Source: Mycolicibacterium cosmeticum (GTDB lineage: Bacteria > Actinomycetota > Actinomycetes > Mycobacteriales > Mycobacteriaceae). From it: 64,000 nucleotides of DNA. Position numbers and translations under genes: made by a program. Where the stretch lies: the NCBI GenBank assembly GCA_016197365.1, contig JACPVS010000004.1:213024-277023 (forward strand). The letters run 5' to 3'. The notes beneath the pieces were generated by a model. That model worked only from the letters and a program-made list of their open reading frames with translations. It searched no databases and was not told the origin of the DNA. Shown here one piece after another: positions 16,525 through 26,275 of this stretch. Every line of letters starts with the position of its first letter. Position 1 is the first letter of the stretch.

Positions 16525-17528
16525 CCGAGGTGCAGGGCCGGATCTGGGAGGCGGGTAAACCCGTCGACGGTTTCACCTTCACCGCCATCTCGGATTGCCT
16601 GGCGTCGGAGGACACCCTGGTGTGGGCCGACATCTACAACCCCGACCATGAGTCGCTGCGCCGGCTGGCCGACGAACTCGGGCTCAACGTCTGGGCCGTC
16701 GAGGACGCGATGGCGCCCATGGAGCGCACCAAGGCGTCGGTGTATCACACCCACACCTTCTTCACGGTCTACGCGGTGGACACCGTCGACCCCGACGATG
16801 ACAGCACCGCCACCCTGGTCAAACACCGCATCTCGGCGTTCGTGCTGCCGCGCGGGCTGATCACCGTGCGGCTCCCCGCGATCGGCGCGACCGGCGCCGG
16901 TGAGTTCGACATCTCCGAGGTGTCGCAGCGCTTCGACGAACTCGGCGGCCAGGAGCACGGGACCGGCGCCCTGGTGCACGGCCTGCTCGACGTCGTCGTC
17001 GACGGCCACTTCGAGGCCGTGCAGGCTCTCGACGACGCCATCGAATCGCTCGAGGACGAACTGTTCGACGAGGACGGTCCCCGGCGCGGGCTGCAACGCC
17101 GCACCTTCCGGATGCGCAAGGACCTGGTCCAGCTACGCCGGGTGGTGCTGCCGATGCGCGAAGTGGTGAGCACCATCCAGCACCGCCGCCTCGACAGCAA
17201 GACCTCCCCCGAACTCGATCCGCTGTACGCCGATCTGTACGACCATGTGCTGCGAGCCTCGGAGTGGACCGAGTCGCTGCGCGACATGGTCACGACGGTG
17301 TTCGAGACGAACCTGTCGCTGCAGGACGCCCGGCTGAACACCGTGATGAAGAAGTTGACGAGCTGGGCGGCCATCATCGCGGTGCCGACGGCCATCACCG
17401 GCTTTTACGGCCAGAACGTCGAATATCCGGGGATCAACACCACGGTCGGCTTCGTCGCCAGTTCCGCGTTGATCGTGATCTTGGTGATTCTGCTGTACGT
17501 ATCGTTCAAGAGGCGCGATTGGCTGTGA
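16521..17528 (+). CDS. CorA-family divalent cation channel
   Basis: 335 residues. The GTG start at 16521 overlaps the kinase stop, so translation is coupled. A large cytoplasmic N-terminal domain (about 1-270, ending in the long stalk helix with [22 protein letters not shown]) is followed by two membrane helices (about 273-293 and 303-326). The loop signature reads YGQNVEYPG where the classical CorA filter is YGMN; GQN variants are common in actinobacterial relatives as I recall. C-terminal basic end KRRDWL. Likely Mg2+ or related metal uptake in the membrane. The kinase upstream may regulate it. A palindrome, GTGAAC-N4-GTTCAC, overlaps its stop codon. Confidence 0.88.
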   Translation: MTEVQGRIWEAGKPVDGFTFTAISDCLASEDTLVWADIYNPDHESLRRLADELGLNVWAVEDAMAPMERTKASVYHTHTFFTVYAVDTVDPDDDSTATLVKHRISAFVLPRGLITVRLPAIGATGAGEFDISEVSQRFDELGGQEHGTGALVHGLLDVVVDGHFEAVQALDDAIESLEDELFDEDGPRRGLQRRTFRMRKDLVQLRRVVLPMREVVSTIQHRRLDSKTSPELDPLYADLYDHVLRASEWTESLRDMVTTVFETNLSLQDARLNTVMKKLTSWAAIIAVPTAITGFYGQNVEYPGINTTVGFVASSALIVILVILLYVSFKRRDWL

Positions 17529-17540
17529 ACATTCGTTCAC
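17525..17540. promoter_or_regulatory. Perfect palindrome GTGAAC-ATTC-GTTCAC upstream of pntA
   Basis: Six-base perfect arms with a four-base centre, overlapping the corA stop codon and about 95-110 bases before pntA. Candidate operator for pntAB; the binding protein is unknown. Confidence 0.45.
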
Positions 17541-17634
17541 CGTTCGAGGGGGGCCCGCGCCGACCGGTCTGATGGATGGGACACTTCACCATGCCTACCA
17601 ACAGGTCGGATCGCCGAGGAATGGATCGTTGTCG

Positions 17635-19158
17635 ATGATCATCGCGATACCCCGCGAGTCTCAACTGGGTGAGACTCGCGTCGCCGCCACACCGCAAACC
17701 GTCGGGCAGATCATCAAACTCGGCTATTCGGTAGTGGTCGAGTCCGGCGCCGGGGCCGCCTCCAGTTTCGCCGACGCCGCGTACGTCGAGGCGGGCGCCG
17801 AGATCGGCCGCCCCTGGGACGGCGATGTGGTGCTCAAGGTCAACGCGCCGACCGACGACGAGATCGCCCTGCTGCGCGACGGCTCGACTCTGGTCAGCCT
17901 GATCTCGCCCGCACTCAAGCCCGAACTGGTCGAGAAGCTGTCCGCCCGCCCGATCACCGTGCTGGCCATGGACGCGGTACCGCGTATCTCGCGGGCGCAG
18001 TCCCTGGACGTGCTCTCCTCGATGGCCAACATCGCCGGTTACCGCGCCGTGGTCGAGGCCGCGCACGCCTTCGGCCGGTTTTTCACCGGCCAGGTGACCG
18101 CCGCGGGCAAGGTGCCGCCGGCCAAGGTGCTCGTCGTGGGCGCCGGGGTGGCCGGGCTGGCCGCGATCGGCGCGGCAGGCAGCCTGGGCGCCATCGTGAA
18201 GGCCACCGATCCCCGTCCCGAAGTCGCCGACCAGGTCAAGTCGTTGGGCGGCGAGTACGTCTCCGTCGACCCCGACGCGGGCGAGGTGTCGGCCACCGGC
18301 TACGCCAAGGAGATGGGCGACGACTACAAGGTCCGCGAGGCTGCGCTGTACGCCGAGCTGGCCGCCGACGTCGACATCATCATCACCACCGCGCTGATCC
18401 CGGGCCGGCCCGCACCCCGCATCATCACCGCCGACATGGTTGCCGCGATGAAGTCGGGCAGTGTGCTCGTGGACATGGCCGCGGCCAACGGCGGCAACGT
18501 CGAGGGCACGGTCAAGGACCAGTCGATCGTCACCGACAACGGGGTGACCATCATCGGGTACACCGATCTGGCCGGCCGACTACCCGCCACGGCCTCCCAG
18601 CTCTACGGCACCAACCTGGTCAACCTGCTCAAGCTGCTCACCCCGGAGAAGGACGGCCGGCTCACCCTCGATTTCGACGACGTTGTGCAGCGATCGATCA
18701 CCGTCGTGCGCGACGGGGAGACCACCTGGCCGCCGCCACCGGTACAGGTCTCGGCTGCCCCGGCGGCGGCCGCCGCCGCCCCGGTGGTGGCACCGAAAGC
18801 CAAGGCGCCCATGTCCACGGGACGACGGCTGGGGCTCAGCTTCGGCGCGGCTGCCGTGCTGTTCGTGTTGATCGCCATCTCGCCGGTCGCCCTGCAGGTG
18901 CACCTGACGGTGTTCGCGCTGGCGATCGTGATCGGCTACTACGTGATCGGCCATGTGCACCACGCACTGCACACGCCGCTGATGTCGGTGACCAACGCGA
19001 TCTCGGGCATCATCGTCGTCGGTGCCCTGCTGCAGATCGGCCATGGCGACCTGCCCGTCACCGTCCTCGCGGCCGTGGCGATCCTGCTCGCCAGCATCAA
19101 CGTGTTCGGTGGCTTCGCAGTGACGCGTCGCATGCTCGGAATGTTCTCCCGCAGCTGA
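17635..19158 (+). CDS. pntA: NAD(P) transhydrogenase alpha subunit, full-length fused form
   Basis: 507 residues from the ATG at 17635, where the protein aligns with the start of E. coli PntA ([20 protein letters not shown]). A TTG two codons earlier or the ATG at 17572 are alternatives. Residues 1-370 are domain I, the NAD-binding part: QxLD region [20 protein letters not shown] and the Rossmann site [23 protein letters not shown]. About 375-405 is an Ala/Pro linker, then three to four membrane helices. M. tuberculosis has this split into pntAa and pntAb; here it is one polypeptide. With PntB it transfers hydride from NADH to NADP using the proton gradient. Confidence 0.95.
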   Translation: MIIAIPRESQLGETRVAATPQTVGQIIKLGYSVVVESGAGAASSFADAAYVEAGAEIGRPWDGDVVLKVNAPTDDEIALLRDGSTLVSLISPALKPELVEKLSARPITVLAMDAVPRISRAQSLDVLSSMANIAGYRAVVEAAHAFGRFFTGQVTAAGKVPPAKVLVVGAGVAGLAAIGAAGSLGAIVKATDPRPEVADQVKSLGGEYVSVDPDAGEVSATGYAKEMGDDYKVREAALYAELAADVDIIITTALIPGRPAPRIITADMVAAMKSGSVLVDMAAANGGNVEGTVKDQSIVTDNGVTIIGYTDLAGRLPATASQLYGTNLVNLLKLLTPEKDGRLTLDFDDVVQRSITVVRDGETTWPPPPVQVSAAPAAAAAAPVVAPKAKAPMSTGRRLGLSFGAAAVLFVLIAISPVALQVHLTVFALAIVIGYYVIGHVHHALHTPLMSVTNAISGIIVVGALLQIGHGDLPVTVLAAVAILLASINVFGGFAVTRRMLGMFSRS

Positions 19159-19186
19159 GCCTGCGCCCCTTTTCGAAACGTCTGAA

Positions 19187-20617
19187 ATGGATTCCATGTT
19201 CACGGTAGAGACTGCCGCCACCTCGGCCTACGTCGTCGCGGCCCTGCTGTTCATCCTGGCGCTGGCCGGGCTGTCCAAGCACGAAACATCCAAGGTGGGC
19301 AACACCTTCGGCATGGCCGGCATGGCCGTCGCGTTGATCGCGACGGTCGCACTGGCCCTGAACCGGCACATCGAGCCGCTCGGGCTGGGCCTGCTGGCCG
19401 GCGCCATGGCCATCGGCGCAGCGATCGGCCTGTGGCGCGCCAAGGTCGTCGAGATGACCGGGATGCCGGAGCTCATCGCTCTCCTGCATTCCTTTGTCGG
19501 TCTGGCCGCGGTATTGGTGGGCTGGAACGGCTACCTGCACGTCGAGGGTGACGCTGCCGGCGCCGAGGCCGCCGTGCTGGACGGGCAGGGCCTGCTCGGC
19601 ATCCACTCCGCCGAGGTCTTCATCGGTGTGTTCATCGGTGCGGTCACTTTCACCGGCTCCATCGTCGCCAACCTCAAGCTGTCGGCCCGGATCAAGTCCA
19701 CGCCGCTGATGCTGCCCGGCAAGAACTTCCTCAACATCGGCGCGCTCGTCGTCTTCCTCGCACTGACGGTGTGGTTCGTCATCGAGCCGCAACTGTGGCT
19801 GCTCATCGTCGTGACCGTGCTCGCCCTGCTGCTGGGCTGGCATCTGGTGGCCTCCATCGGCGGCGGCGACATGCCCGTGGTGGTGTCGATGCTCAACAGC
19901 TACTCCGGCTGGGCCGCCGCCGCGTCGGGCTTCCTGCTGTCCAACGATCTGCTGATCATCACCGGCGCCCTGGTGGGTTCCTCCGGTGCGTACCTGTCCT
20001 ACATCATGTGCAAGGCGATGAACCGGTCGTTCATCTCGGTGATCGCCGGCGGCTTCGGTATCGAGGCGGGACCCGCCGAGGACAAGGACTACGGCGAGCA
20101 CCGCGAGGTCACCGCCGAGGGTGTGGCCGAGCTGCTCGGCTCCGCCGACTCGGTGATCATCACCCCGGGCTACGGCATGGCGGTGGCCCAGGCCCAGTAC
20201 GGTGTCGCCGACCTGACGCGCAAGCTGCGCGAGCGCGGGGTCAACGTGCGCTTCGGTATCCACCCCGTCGCCGGCCGACTGCCCGGGCACATGAACGTGC
20301 TCCTGGCCGAGGCCAAGGTGCCCTACGACATCGTGCTGGAGATGGACGAGATCAACGACGACTTCCCGGACACCGCGGTCGTCTTGGTCATCGGCGCCAA
20401 CGACACCGTCAACCCGGCGGCCTCGGAGGATCCGAGCAGCCCCATCGCGGGCATGCCGGTGCTGACGGTGTGGAACGCCGAGAACGTCATCGTGTTCAAG
20501 CGGTCCATGGCCTCCGGCTATGCCGGGGTGCAGAACCCGCTGTTCTTCCGGGACAACACCCAGATGCTGTTCGGCGACGCCCGCGACCGGGTGAACGACA
20601 TCCTGGCCGCGCTGTAA
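19187..20617 (+). CDS. pntB: NAD(P) transhydrogenase beta subunit
   Basis: 476 residues. About eight to nine membrane helices occupy the first 270 residues ([27 protein letters not shown] at the start is nearly universal in PntB). The NADP-binding domain III is at about 295-476: [54 protein letters not shown], and [20 protein letters not shown]. It forms the proton-translocating transhydrogenase with PntA, 28 bases upstream. ATG at 19187 or 19196. Convergent with the TetR gene three bases after its stop. Confidence 0.96.
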   Translation: MDSMFTVETAATSAYVVAALLFILALAGLSKHETSKVGNTFGMAGMAVALIATVALALNRHIEPLGLGLLAGAMAIGAAIGLWRAKVVEMTGMPELIALLHSFVGLAAVLVGWNGYLHVEGDAAGAEAAVLDGQGLLGIHSAEVFIGVFIGAVTFTGSIVANLKLSARIKSTPLMLPGKNFLNIGALVVFLALTVWFVIEPQLWLLIVVTVLALLLGWHLVASIGGGDMPVVVSMLNSYSGWAAAASGFLLSNDLLIITGALVGSSGAYLSYIMCKAMNRSFISVIAGGFGIEAGPAEDKDYGEHREVTAEGVAELLGSADSVIITPGYGMAVAQAQYGVADLTRKLRERGVNVRFGIHPVAGRLPGHMNVLLAEAKVPYDIVLEMDEINDDFPDTAVVLVIGANDTVNPAASEDPSSPIAGMPVLTVWNAENVIVFKRSMASGYAGVQNPLFFRDNTQMLFGDARDRVNDILAAL

Positions 20618-20620
20618 CGG

Positions 20621-21202
20621 CTAGGTGGCCCGCAGCCCGTTCGTGAGCAGCGTGGCCAGCTCCGCGTAGGCCTCGGCATCGCTGAGGCCGGTTGCCGTGC
20701 GGACGTCGCGCTGCTGGATGCGGACCATCATCGTCGCGATGAGGTCGGCCGCGAAGGACGCATGCACCTTGCGGTAGGCGCCGTCGCCGACGCCGTCCTC
20801 GATCAGTTCGCGGACGCGCTGCGCGGCGGCGCGGGTGTTGGCCTCGTAGACCTCGCGGGCGGGGGCGAACGCGTTCAGGTCGGTCATGAACACGTCCGAG
20901 GCGACGGCCAGTTCCTCGCCGACCGCGGTCAGGTATGCCGAGATGCGTTCGCGCCGGGTCTCTTTCAGGGCCGTCTCGACCGCGGTGGTGGCCCGCTTGA
21001 AGAAGTGCACCGTGACCCGCCGGACCAACTCGTCCTTGCCGGAAGCCAGCGTGTAGAGCGTGGACTTCGAGCAGTGCAGCCGCGCCGCGATCTCGTCCAG
21101 CGTGAGATGACTGAAGCCCTCCGCGAGAAACAGGGTCAGCAGGTCGTCGAACAGGGCGGTCTGCCGGCGCGTCGCGAAGCCGTCGGCAGCCAGGTCGGAC
21201 AT
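20621..21202 (-). CDS. TetR family regulator, probably leaderless mRNA
   Basis: 193 residues. The DNA-binding domain is at about 10-60 (RQTALFDDLLTLFLAEGFSHLTLDEIAARLHCSKSTLYTLASGKDELVRR). The helical C-terminal domain includes FFKRATTAVETALKETRRERISAYLTAV. A TATCAT -10 (plus-strand 21209-21214) sits six bases before the ATG at 21202, so the transcript probably has no leader. In M. tuberculosis a TetR gene (Rv0158) also follows pntB, as I remember, so this is likely its relative. The shared operator region shows it controls itself and the divergent acyl-CoA dehydrogenase. Confidence 0.9.
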   Translation of the reverse strand: MSDLAADGFATRRQTALFDDLLTLFLAEGFSHLTLDEIAARLHCSKSTLYTLASGKDELVRRVTVHFFKRATTAVETALKETRRERISAYLTAVGEELAVASDVFMTDLNAFAPAREVYEANTRAAAQRVRELIEDGVGDGAYRKVHASFAADLIATMMVRIQQRDVRTATGLSDAEAYAELATLLTNGLRAT

Positions 21203-21272
21203 CCCGTCATGATACTGCAGCGGGTGTCACAGTACTCCAACAATGATACTGTGAACCCGTCATCAGTACTGT
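21203..21272. promoter_or_regulatory. Divergent promoter/operator region with repeated TACTG motifs
   Basis: GATACTG at 21211 and CACAGTA (21228-21234) / TACTGTG (21247-21253) form a perfect 7-base inverted pair; CAGTACTG at 21264-21271 is a perfect palindrome. CCCGTCAT precedes the first and last copies (21203, 21256). The TetR -10 (TATCAT on minus, 21209-21214) and the likely fadE -10 (TACTGT, 21267-21272) are themselves part of the motifs, so binding would block both promoters. Confidence 0.65.
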
Positions 21273-21290
21273 TTTAGGGAAAGAACCCCC

Positions 21291-22430
21291 GTGCCTGTAG
21301 ACCGCCTGCTGCCGTCCGACGAAGCGTACGAGCTGATTTCGCTGACCCGCGACATCGCCGACAAGGTGCTCGACCCGATCGTCGACGCCCATGAGCGGGC
21401 CGAGACCTATCCCGAGGGCGTCTTCGCCCAACTGGGTGCCGCCGGGCTGTTGAGCCTGCCGCAACCCGAGGAGTGGGGCGGCGGCGGCCAACCCTATGAG
21501 GTGTACCTGCAGGTGCTCGAGGAGATCGCCGCGCGGTGGGCCGCCATCGGGGTGGCGGTCAGCGTGCACAGCCTCTCGTCGCACGCGCTGCTGGCCTTCG
21601 GCTCGCAGGAGCAGAAGCAGCGCTGGCTGCCCGGCATGCTGTCCGGCACGCAGATCGGCGCCTACAGCCTGTCCGAGACGCAGGCCGGATCCGACGCCGC
21701 GGCGCTGCAGTGCGCGGCCGTCCGGGACGGCGACGAGTATGTGCTCAACGGATCGAAGGCGTGGATCACCCACGGCGGCAAGGCCGACTTCTACACGGTG
21801 TTCGCGCGCACAGGCAAAGGCTCCAAAGGGATTTCCTGCTTCTTGGTCCCCGGCGACACCGACGGTCTGACCTTCGGCAAGCCCGAGGAGAAGATGGGCC
21901 TGCACGCCGTGCCGACCACCTCGGCGTTCTACGACGACGCGCGCATCGACGCGGACCGGTTGATCGGCGCCGAAGGACAGGGCCTGCCGATCGCCTTCTC
22001 CGCGTTGGATTCCGGCCGCCTCGGCATCGCCGCGGTCGCCGTCGGTATCGCCCAGGCCGCGCTGGATGAGGCGCTGAGCTACGCGAATGAGCGAACAACG
22101 TTCGGGCGCAAGATCATCGACCATCAGGGCCTCGGATTCCTGCTGGCCGCCATGGCCGCCGAGGTGGTCAGCGCGCGGGCCACGTATCTGGATGCGGCGC
22201 GGCGGCGCGACCGCGGGCTGCCCTACTCGACGCAGGCCAGCGTAGCCAAGCTGATCGCGACCGATGCCGCCATGAAGGTGACCACCGACGCCGTACAGGT
22301 CTTCGGCGGGGTGGGTTACACCCGCGACTTCCGTCCGGAGCGGTACATGCGCGAGGCCAAGATCACCCAGATCTTCGAGGGCACCAACCAGATTCAGCGC
22401 CTCGTGATCGCCCGCGGCCTCACGGCGTAG
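21291..22430 (+). CDS. Acyl-CoA dehydrogenase (FadE family)
   Basis: 379 residues, the standard ACAD length. N-terminal helical domain to about 115, then the FAD motif IGAYSLSETQAGSDAAAL (the acyl-CoA/FAD signature), WITHGGKADFY, and the C-terminal helices with TFGRKIIDHQG, AVQVFGGVGYTRDFRPERYMREAKITQIFEGTNQIQRLVI; the Glu in FEGTNQIQ is the usual catalytic base. GTG start with AGGGAAAG upstream. Catalyses the first step of beta-oxidation of some acyl-CoA. Divergent from and probably repressed by the adjacent TetR. The 48-base gap downstream holds a CAGAATTCTG palindrome at 22444-22453. Confidence 0.94.
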   Translation: MPVDRLLPSDEAYELISLTRDIADKVLDPIVDAHERAETYPEGVFAQLGAAGLLSLPQPEEWGGGGQPYEVYLQVLEEIAARWAAIGVAVSVHSLSSHALLAFGSQEQKQRWLPGMLSGTQIGAYSLSETQAGSDAAALQCAAVRDGDEYVLNGSKAWITHGGKADFYTVFARTGKGSKGISCFLVPGDTDGLTFGKPEEKMGLHAVPTTSAFYDDARIDADRLIGAEGQGLPIAFSALDSGRLGIAAVAVGIAQAALDEALSYANERTTFGRKIIDHQGLGFLLAAMAAEVVSARATYLDAARRRDRGLPYSTQASVAKLIATDAAMKVTTDAVQVFGGVGYTRDFRPERYMREAKITQIFEGTNQIQRLVIARGLTA

Positions 22431-22478
22431 CCGCGAGCAGACACAGAATTCTGCTTCTGCAGCCGATTCGAACTGAGG

Positions 22479-23387
22479 CTATGACCGCTCGGCGACGAAT
22501 TCACCGATCGCCGAGAGGAATTCGTCGGGCTTCTCGACCATCGGGCTGTGCCCGGAGCCGGCGATGACATGCGGCGGCAGGCCCGCCGCGGTGTAGCGCG
22601 CCACGTTCGGGGCCGTCGGGGTCAGCACATCGCGTTCGCCCCACAGCACCAGCACCGGCTTCCCCAGGCCGGCCAGGGTCTCGGCGACCGGTGCCCGGTC
22701 ACCGTCCTTGGAGTCACACACACCGGCGTAGGTCAATCGCTCAAGCGACCGATATGCGAACTGGGGCACCGGATAGTCCGCGGCGAAACCGGTCTGCAAA
22801 GAGCTCTCGGTGATCGCGTCGACGGTGCGGAACCGGTCCAGCGCAGGGCCGAGGGCCGGCCAGCACACCATCTTGCCCAGCAGCGGCATGCTCACCAGGT
22901 CGTCGGCGGCGGGTGTATCGGACACGACCACCTTCTCCACCAGGTCCGGGTACCGGTGCGCAAACTCGGCGGCGACGGCGCCACCCATCGAATGCCCCAC
23001 CAACACGGCATGCCGGACACCCGACGCCGTCAAGGCCTTTCGCACCGCCTCGGCCTGCTCGGCGGCGTGGTAGGGCGCGGCCTCAAGCGGCGCCTCCGAG
23101 CCCCCGTGGCCGACCAGATCGACCGCGATCACGCGCTCGCCGCGGGCCAGCATCGGCGCGATCGCCTGCCACCATTCGATGGAAGCCGAATACCCGTGCA
23201 GCAGAACGACGGCACGATCGCCGGGCGGACCGTACTCGCGGACGTTGAGGTCGGGGCCGTCCAGGTGCAGCACATGCCCACCCGCGAACGGTTCCGCGGC
23301 CCGTGCCGTCCTGGTCACGACATACGCGTTCACCAGCACGGCGACGACCAGCGCGAGGACGACGCCGACGGCAATCCGGAGCTTCAC
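22479..23387 (-). CDS. Alpha/beta hydrolase with N-terminal membrane anchor
   Basis: About 302 residues from the GTG at 23387; an upstream start at 23417 would add ten residues. A hydrophobic segment at residues 3-20 (RIAVGVVLALVVAVLVNAYV) is a membrane anchor or uncleaved signal. The hydrolase core follows: VVLLHGYSASIEWWQ (oxyanion HG), GHGGSEAPL, nucleophile elbow GHSMGG (Ser), an acid in LWGERDVLTP, and a final His in AGSGHSPMVEKPDEF. The catalytic triad is complete. Substrate unknown, possibly an ester or lipid at the outer membrane face. It follows the histidine kinase gene on the same strand and may be co-transcribed. Confidence 0.88.
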   Translation of the reverse strand: MKLRIAVGVVLALVVAVLVNAYVVTRTARAAEPFAGGHVLHLDGPDLNVREYGPPGDRAVVLLHGYSASIEWWQAIAPMLARGERVIAVDLVGHGGSEAPLEAAPYHAAEQAEAVRKALTASGVRHAVLVGHSMGGAVAAEFAHRYPDLVEKVVVSDTPAADDLVSMPLLGKMVCWPALGPALDRFRTVDAITESSLQTGFAADYPVPQFAYRSLERLTYAGVCDSKDGDRAPVAETLAGLGKPVLVLWGERDVLTPTAPNVARYTAAGLPPHVIAGSGHSPMVEKPDEFLSAIGEFVAERS

Positions 23388-23430
23388 AGTGGGCACGCTA
23401 CCCGGCACATCTCGCACCGGCGATGGAATT

Positions 23431-24612
23431 TCAGCCCTGCTCGGCGACGGGCGGCGAGGTCACCGTGACCGTCGTCCCACGCCCGGACGACGAGTCCACC
23501 TCCATCTGCCCGCCCATCGCATCGACCCGAACGAGCAGTGAGCCCAAACCGATATGGCCGGCCGCGACCCGGTCGGCCACCAACGTGGGGTCGAATCCGA
23601 CACCGTCGTCGGCCACCGTCAGCACCACCCGGTCACCGGCGCGGGCGAGCCTGATGGTCACCACCGTCGCGCGCGCGTGCTTGCCGATGTTGGCGAGCAA
23701 TTCCCGGGCGGCCCGGTACATCAACGCCTCCGATTCCGGCGTGCCGACCTCTTCGAGGTCCGCCACCACCTGAAACTGGCCGCGAGACTCGAATTGCCGC
23801 ACCAATTCCCGCACCCCGGCGGTCAGCCCCAGCTGCGCCAGCACCTGGGGGTGCAGCTCGGTGACGGTGGAGCGCAACTGGATCGCGGTCTGCTGCAGGG
23901 CGGCGTGCACCGCGTCCAGGGCCGGGTCGGGCATCCGCTCCCGGATCTCGTCGAGTTCCATCCGGGCCGCCAGCAGACTCTGCAACGGGCCGTCGTGCAG
24001 ATTTTCGGCCACCTGACGGTTGTGTCGTTCATCGGCGTGCATGGCCTCGGACACCAACTGCCTGCGCGACTCGAGCAGCGCCTTGACACTGGCCGAACGA
24101 CGCGACAGCACAACGCATAACGCCGAGGTGGCCACCGCCAGCCAGATCAGAAAGCCGAAGTGCGTGTACACCATGTTGGGCAGGCCGATGCGGTCATCAC
24201 GCTTGGAGTAGACGATCCACACCGACAGATACGCTGCGGCCGTGAGGGTTCCGATGACACCGGTCAGCCACGGCCGGTCCTGGAACGCCACCGAGATGGG
24301 CAGCAGGAAGAACACCGGTAGCAGCGCGGCGGTCGCACCCCCGGACACCACACACAACACGACGATGACGAGGACGTCGACGCCTGTGGACGCCCAGTCC
24401 GCCCAGCGGGGCAACGGACCCCGCAACGCCACCAACACCCACACCACCGCGGCGATCGCGTATGCGCCGAGCACCACCGCGTACAGGCCGGGCAGCCAAT
24501 GGTCGACCTCCCAGATCCACACCAGCACCGCGATCAACGCGATCAGCGGCAGCCGCAGCACCGCGGACACCCGGACCGGTTCGGCCGCGAAGAAGTCGAC
24601 GATGCGGGCCAC
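23431..24612 (-). CDS. Sensor histidine kinase, NarL-partner type (HisKA_3)
   Basis: 393 residues. Five to six membrane helices fill about 17-170, with very short loops, so the sensor is the membrane region itself. The phosphoacceptor is His206 in AENLHDGPLQSLLAARMEL, the HisKA_3 dimerisation form. The HATPase domain has RAARELLANIGKHARA (N-box), VADDGVGFDP (G1) and GLGSLLVRVDAMGGQ (G2). GTG start one base after the response regulator stop, so the two are coupled. Signal unknown. Confidence 0.92.
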   Translation of the reverse strand: MARIVDFFAAEPVRVSAVLRLPLIALIAVLVWIWEVDHWLPGLYAVVLGAYAIAAVVWVLVALRGPLPRWADWASTGVDVLVIVVLCVVSGGATAALLPVFFLLPISVAFQDRPWLTGVIGTLTAAAYLSVWIVYSKRDDRIGLPNMVYTHFGFLIWLAVATSALCVVLSRRSASVKALLESRRQLVSEAMHADERHNRQVAENLHDGPLQSLLAARMELDEIRERMPDPALDAVHAALQQTAIQLRSTVTELHPQVLAQLGLTAGVRELVRQFESRGQFQVVADLEEVGTPESEALMYRAARELLANIGKHARATVVTIRLARAGDRVVLTVADDGVGFDPTLVADRVAAGHIGLGSLLVRVDAMGGQMEVDSSSGRGTTVTVTSPPVAEQG

Positions 24613-24613
24613 G

Positions 24614-25261
24614 TCAGTCGAGCAGCTTGCGCCGCATCGCCTCCGCCACCGCGGCCGCCCGATCGCCCACGCCCAGTTTCTCGTAGAGCCGCTGCACGTG
24701 CGTCTTGACCGTCGACGGCGCCAGGTAGAGCTCCTTGGCCATCGCCGGGACGCTCAGTCCCCGCGCGATCATGACGAGCACCTCACGTTCGCGCCCGGAC
24801 AGCGTCGGCGCGTCCGGCTCGTTGCGGCGCCGGATCTCGCCGGCCAGCGACGCGGCCAGGGCGGGGGCGATGACGTCGCGTCCGCGGGCGCAGTCCAGCA
24901 CCGCATTGACCAGCTCACTGCGGGTCGACTCCTTGGACAGGAAACCGGCCGCGCCGTCCTGCAGTGCCTTATAGACGATCGCGGACTCGTCGTGCGCCGA
25001 CAGCAGCAGCACCCGGGTGGGCAGCGCGTCGCGGGTCACCGCCGCGGCGACCTCCGAACCGTCCATCCCCGGCATCCGGTAATCCAGCAGCGCCACCGCA
25101 GGTTTGTGGGTGCGGATGGCTTCCAGCGCGGCCGTGCCGTCATCAGCCTCGGCGACCACCTCGATGGAACCGCTGCCGACCAGCGCACGCACCACGCCGT
25201 CGCGAAACATCGGGTGGTCATCGCCGACCACCACGCGCACCTTCTGTGCCGAGTCCTGCAT
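24614..25261 (-). CDS. NarL/LuxR-family response regulator
   Basis: 215 residues from the ATG at 25261; an upstream start at 25297 is possible. The receiver domain is at 7-125 with acidic DD (14-15), phosphoacceptor Asp60 in LLDYRMPGMDG, Ser in LLLSAHDE, and Lys in FLSKEST. The LuxR helix-turn-helix is at about 150-210: LSGREREVLVMIARGLSVPAMAKELYLAPSTVKTHVQRLYEKLGV. It is first in the operon with its kinase and divergent from LysR (80-base gap). Targets unknown. Confidence 0.94.
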   Translation of the reverse strand: MQDSAQKVRVVVGDDHPMFRDGVVRALVGSGSIEVVAEADDGTAALEAIRTHKPAVALLDYRMPGMDGSEVAAAVTRDALPTRVLLLSAHDESAIVYKALQDGAAGFLSKESTRSELVNAVLDCARGRDVIAPALAASLAGEIRRRNEPDAPTLSGREREVLVMIARGLSVPAMAKELYLAPSTVKTHVQRLYEKLGVGDRAAAVAEAMRRKLLD

Positions 25262-25341
25262 GCGAGCCAGCTTGTCACAGCGGATGCGCCCCGACACGCC
25301 GAACCAAAAGGCGTGTTTGCCTTGCCCTGCCCGGGAGAGTC

Positions 25342-26229
25342 ATGGGCATGGAATCCGACGAGCTGAAGTGGTTCGTCGTACTCGCCGAGACCGAACACGT
25401 CACCGACGCCGCCGCCGAACTGGGAATCAGCCAGCCCACGCTGTCGCGGGCGCTGTCCCGGCTGGAGGCGCAGGTGGGTGCGCCGTTGTTCGACCGGGTG
25501 AACCGTAGGCTCCAACTCAACGCGTACGGCCGCATCCTGCTCGAGCACGCGCGTCGGAGCATCGCCGAAATGCGTTCGGCCACCGAACGTATCGCCGCGC
25601 TGCGGGACCCGGAGACCGGCCTGGTGCGGCTGGCGTTCCTGCACTCGCAGGCCGGCGGATTCGTCCCGGAACTGCTGCGCCGGTTCCGGGCCGACGCCCC
25701 CCGGGTGCGCTTCGAGCTGTTCCAGGGTGCGGCCCACGAGATCGTCGAGCGGCTGGCGGACGGGCAGGCCGACCTCGCCATCACCTCGCCTCGGCCGCCG
25801 GGTTTCCCGTGGCGCGGGCTCTATGTGGAGCGGCTGTGCCTGGCGGTCCCCCGTGCGCACCCGTTCGCGCGGCGCACCCGGATCCGGCTCGCCGACGCGG
25901 GCAGCGAGCCGTTCGTCGGACTGGCGCCGGGTTTCGGGCTGCGTCAGCTCACCGACGAACTGTGCGCAGAGGCCGGTATCGATCCTCCCATGGTGTTCGA
26001 GGCGATGGAGATCCCGACGATGGAAGGCCTCGTGGCCGCAGGATTCGGGGTGGCCGTCGTCCCGGTGCCCAGGCCGCAGCGCGCGGAACCCGGTGCGGCC
26101 TACATCCCGCTCACCGAAGCGGCCGCCAAGCGACAGATCGGGCTGACGTGGAGCGCCACCCGGGAGACCGCGCCCGCCGCCGAACGGTTCGCCGAATTCG
26201 TCATACAGAATCATCATGAACTTGGCTAA
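25342..26229 (+). CDS. LysR family transcriptional regulator
   Basis: 295 residues from the ATG at 25342 (GGGAG upstream; a second ATG at 25348). The winged HTH is at 3-62: LKWFVVLAETEHVTDAAAELGISQPTLSRALSRLEAQVGAPLFDR. The periplasmic-binding-like effector domain follows from about 90. The MFS exporter gene starts 46 bases downstream on the same strand. LysR-MFS pairs of this form usually mean that the LysR protein controls export of its ligand. Confidence 0.93.
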   Translation: MGMESDELKWFVVLAETEHVTDAAAELGISQPTLSRALSRLEAQVGAPLFDRVNRRLQLNAYGRILLEHARRSIAEMRSATERIAALRDPETGLVRLAFLHSQAGGFVPELLRRFRADAPRVRFELFQGAAHEIVERLADGQADLAITSPRPPGFPWRGLYVERLCLAVPRAHPFARRTRIRLADAGSEPFVGLAPGFGLRQLTDELCAEAGIDPPMVFEAMEIPTMEGLVAAGFGVAVVPVPRPQRAEPGAAYIPLTEAAAKRQIGLTWSATRETAPAAERFAEFVIQNHHELG

Positions 26230-26275
26230 TTTCATGCATTGGACACATGAAGAGGGTCGTCCTACCGTCGTCTGA

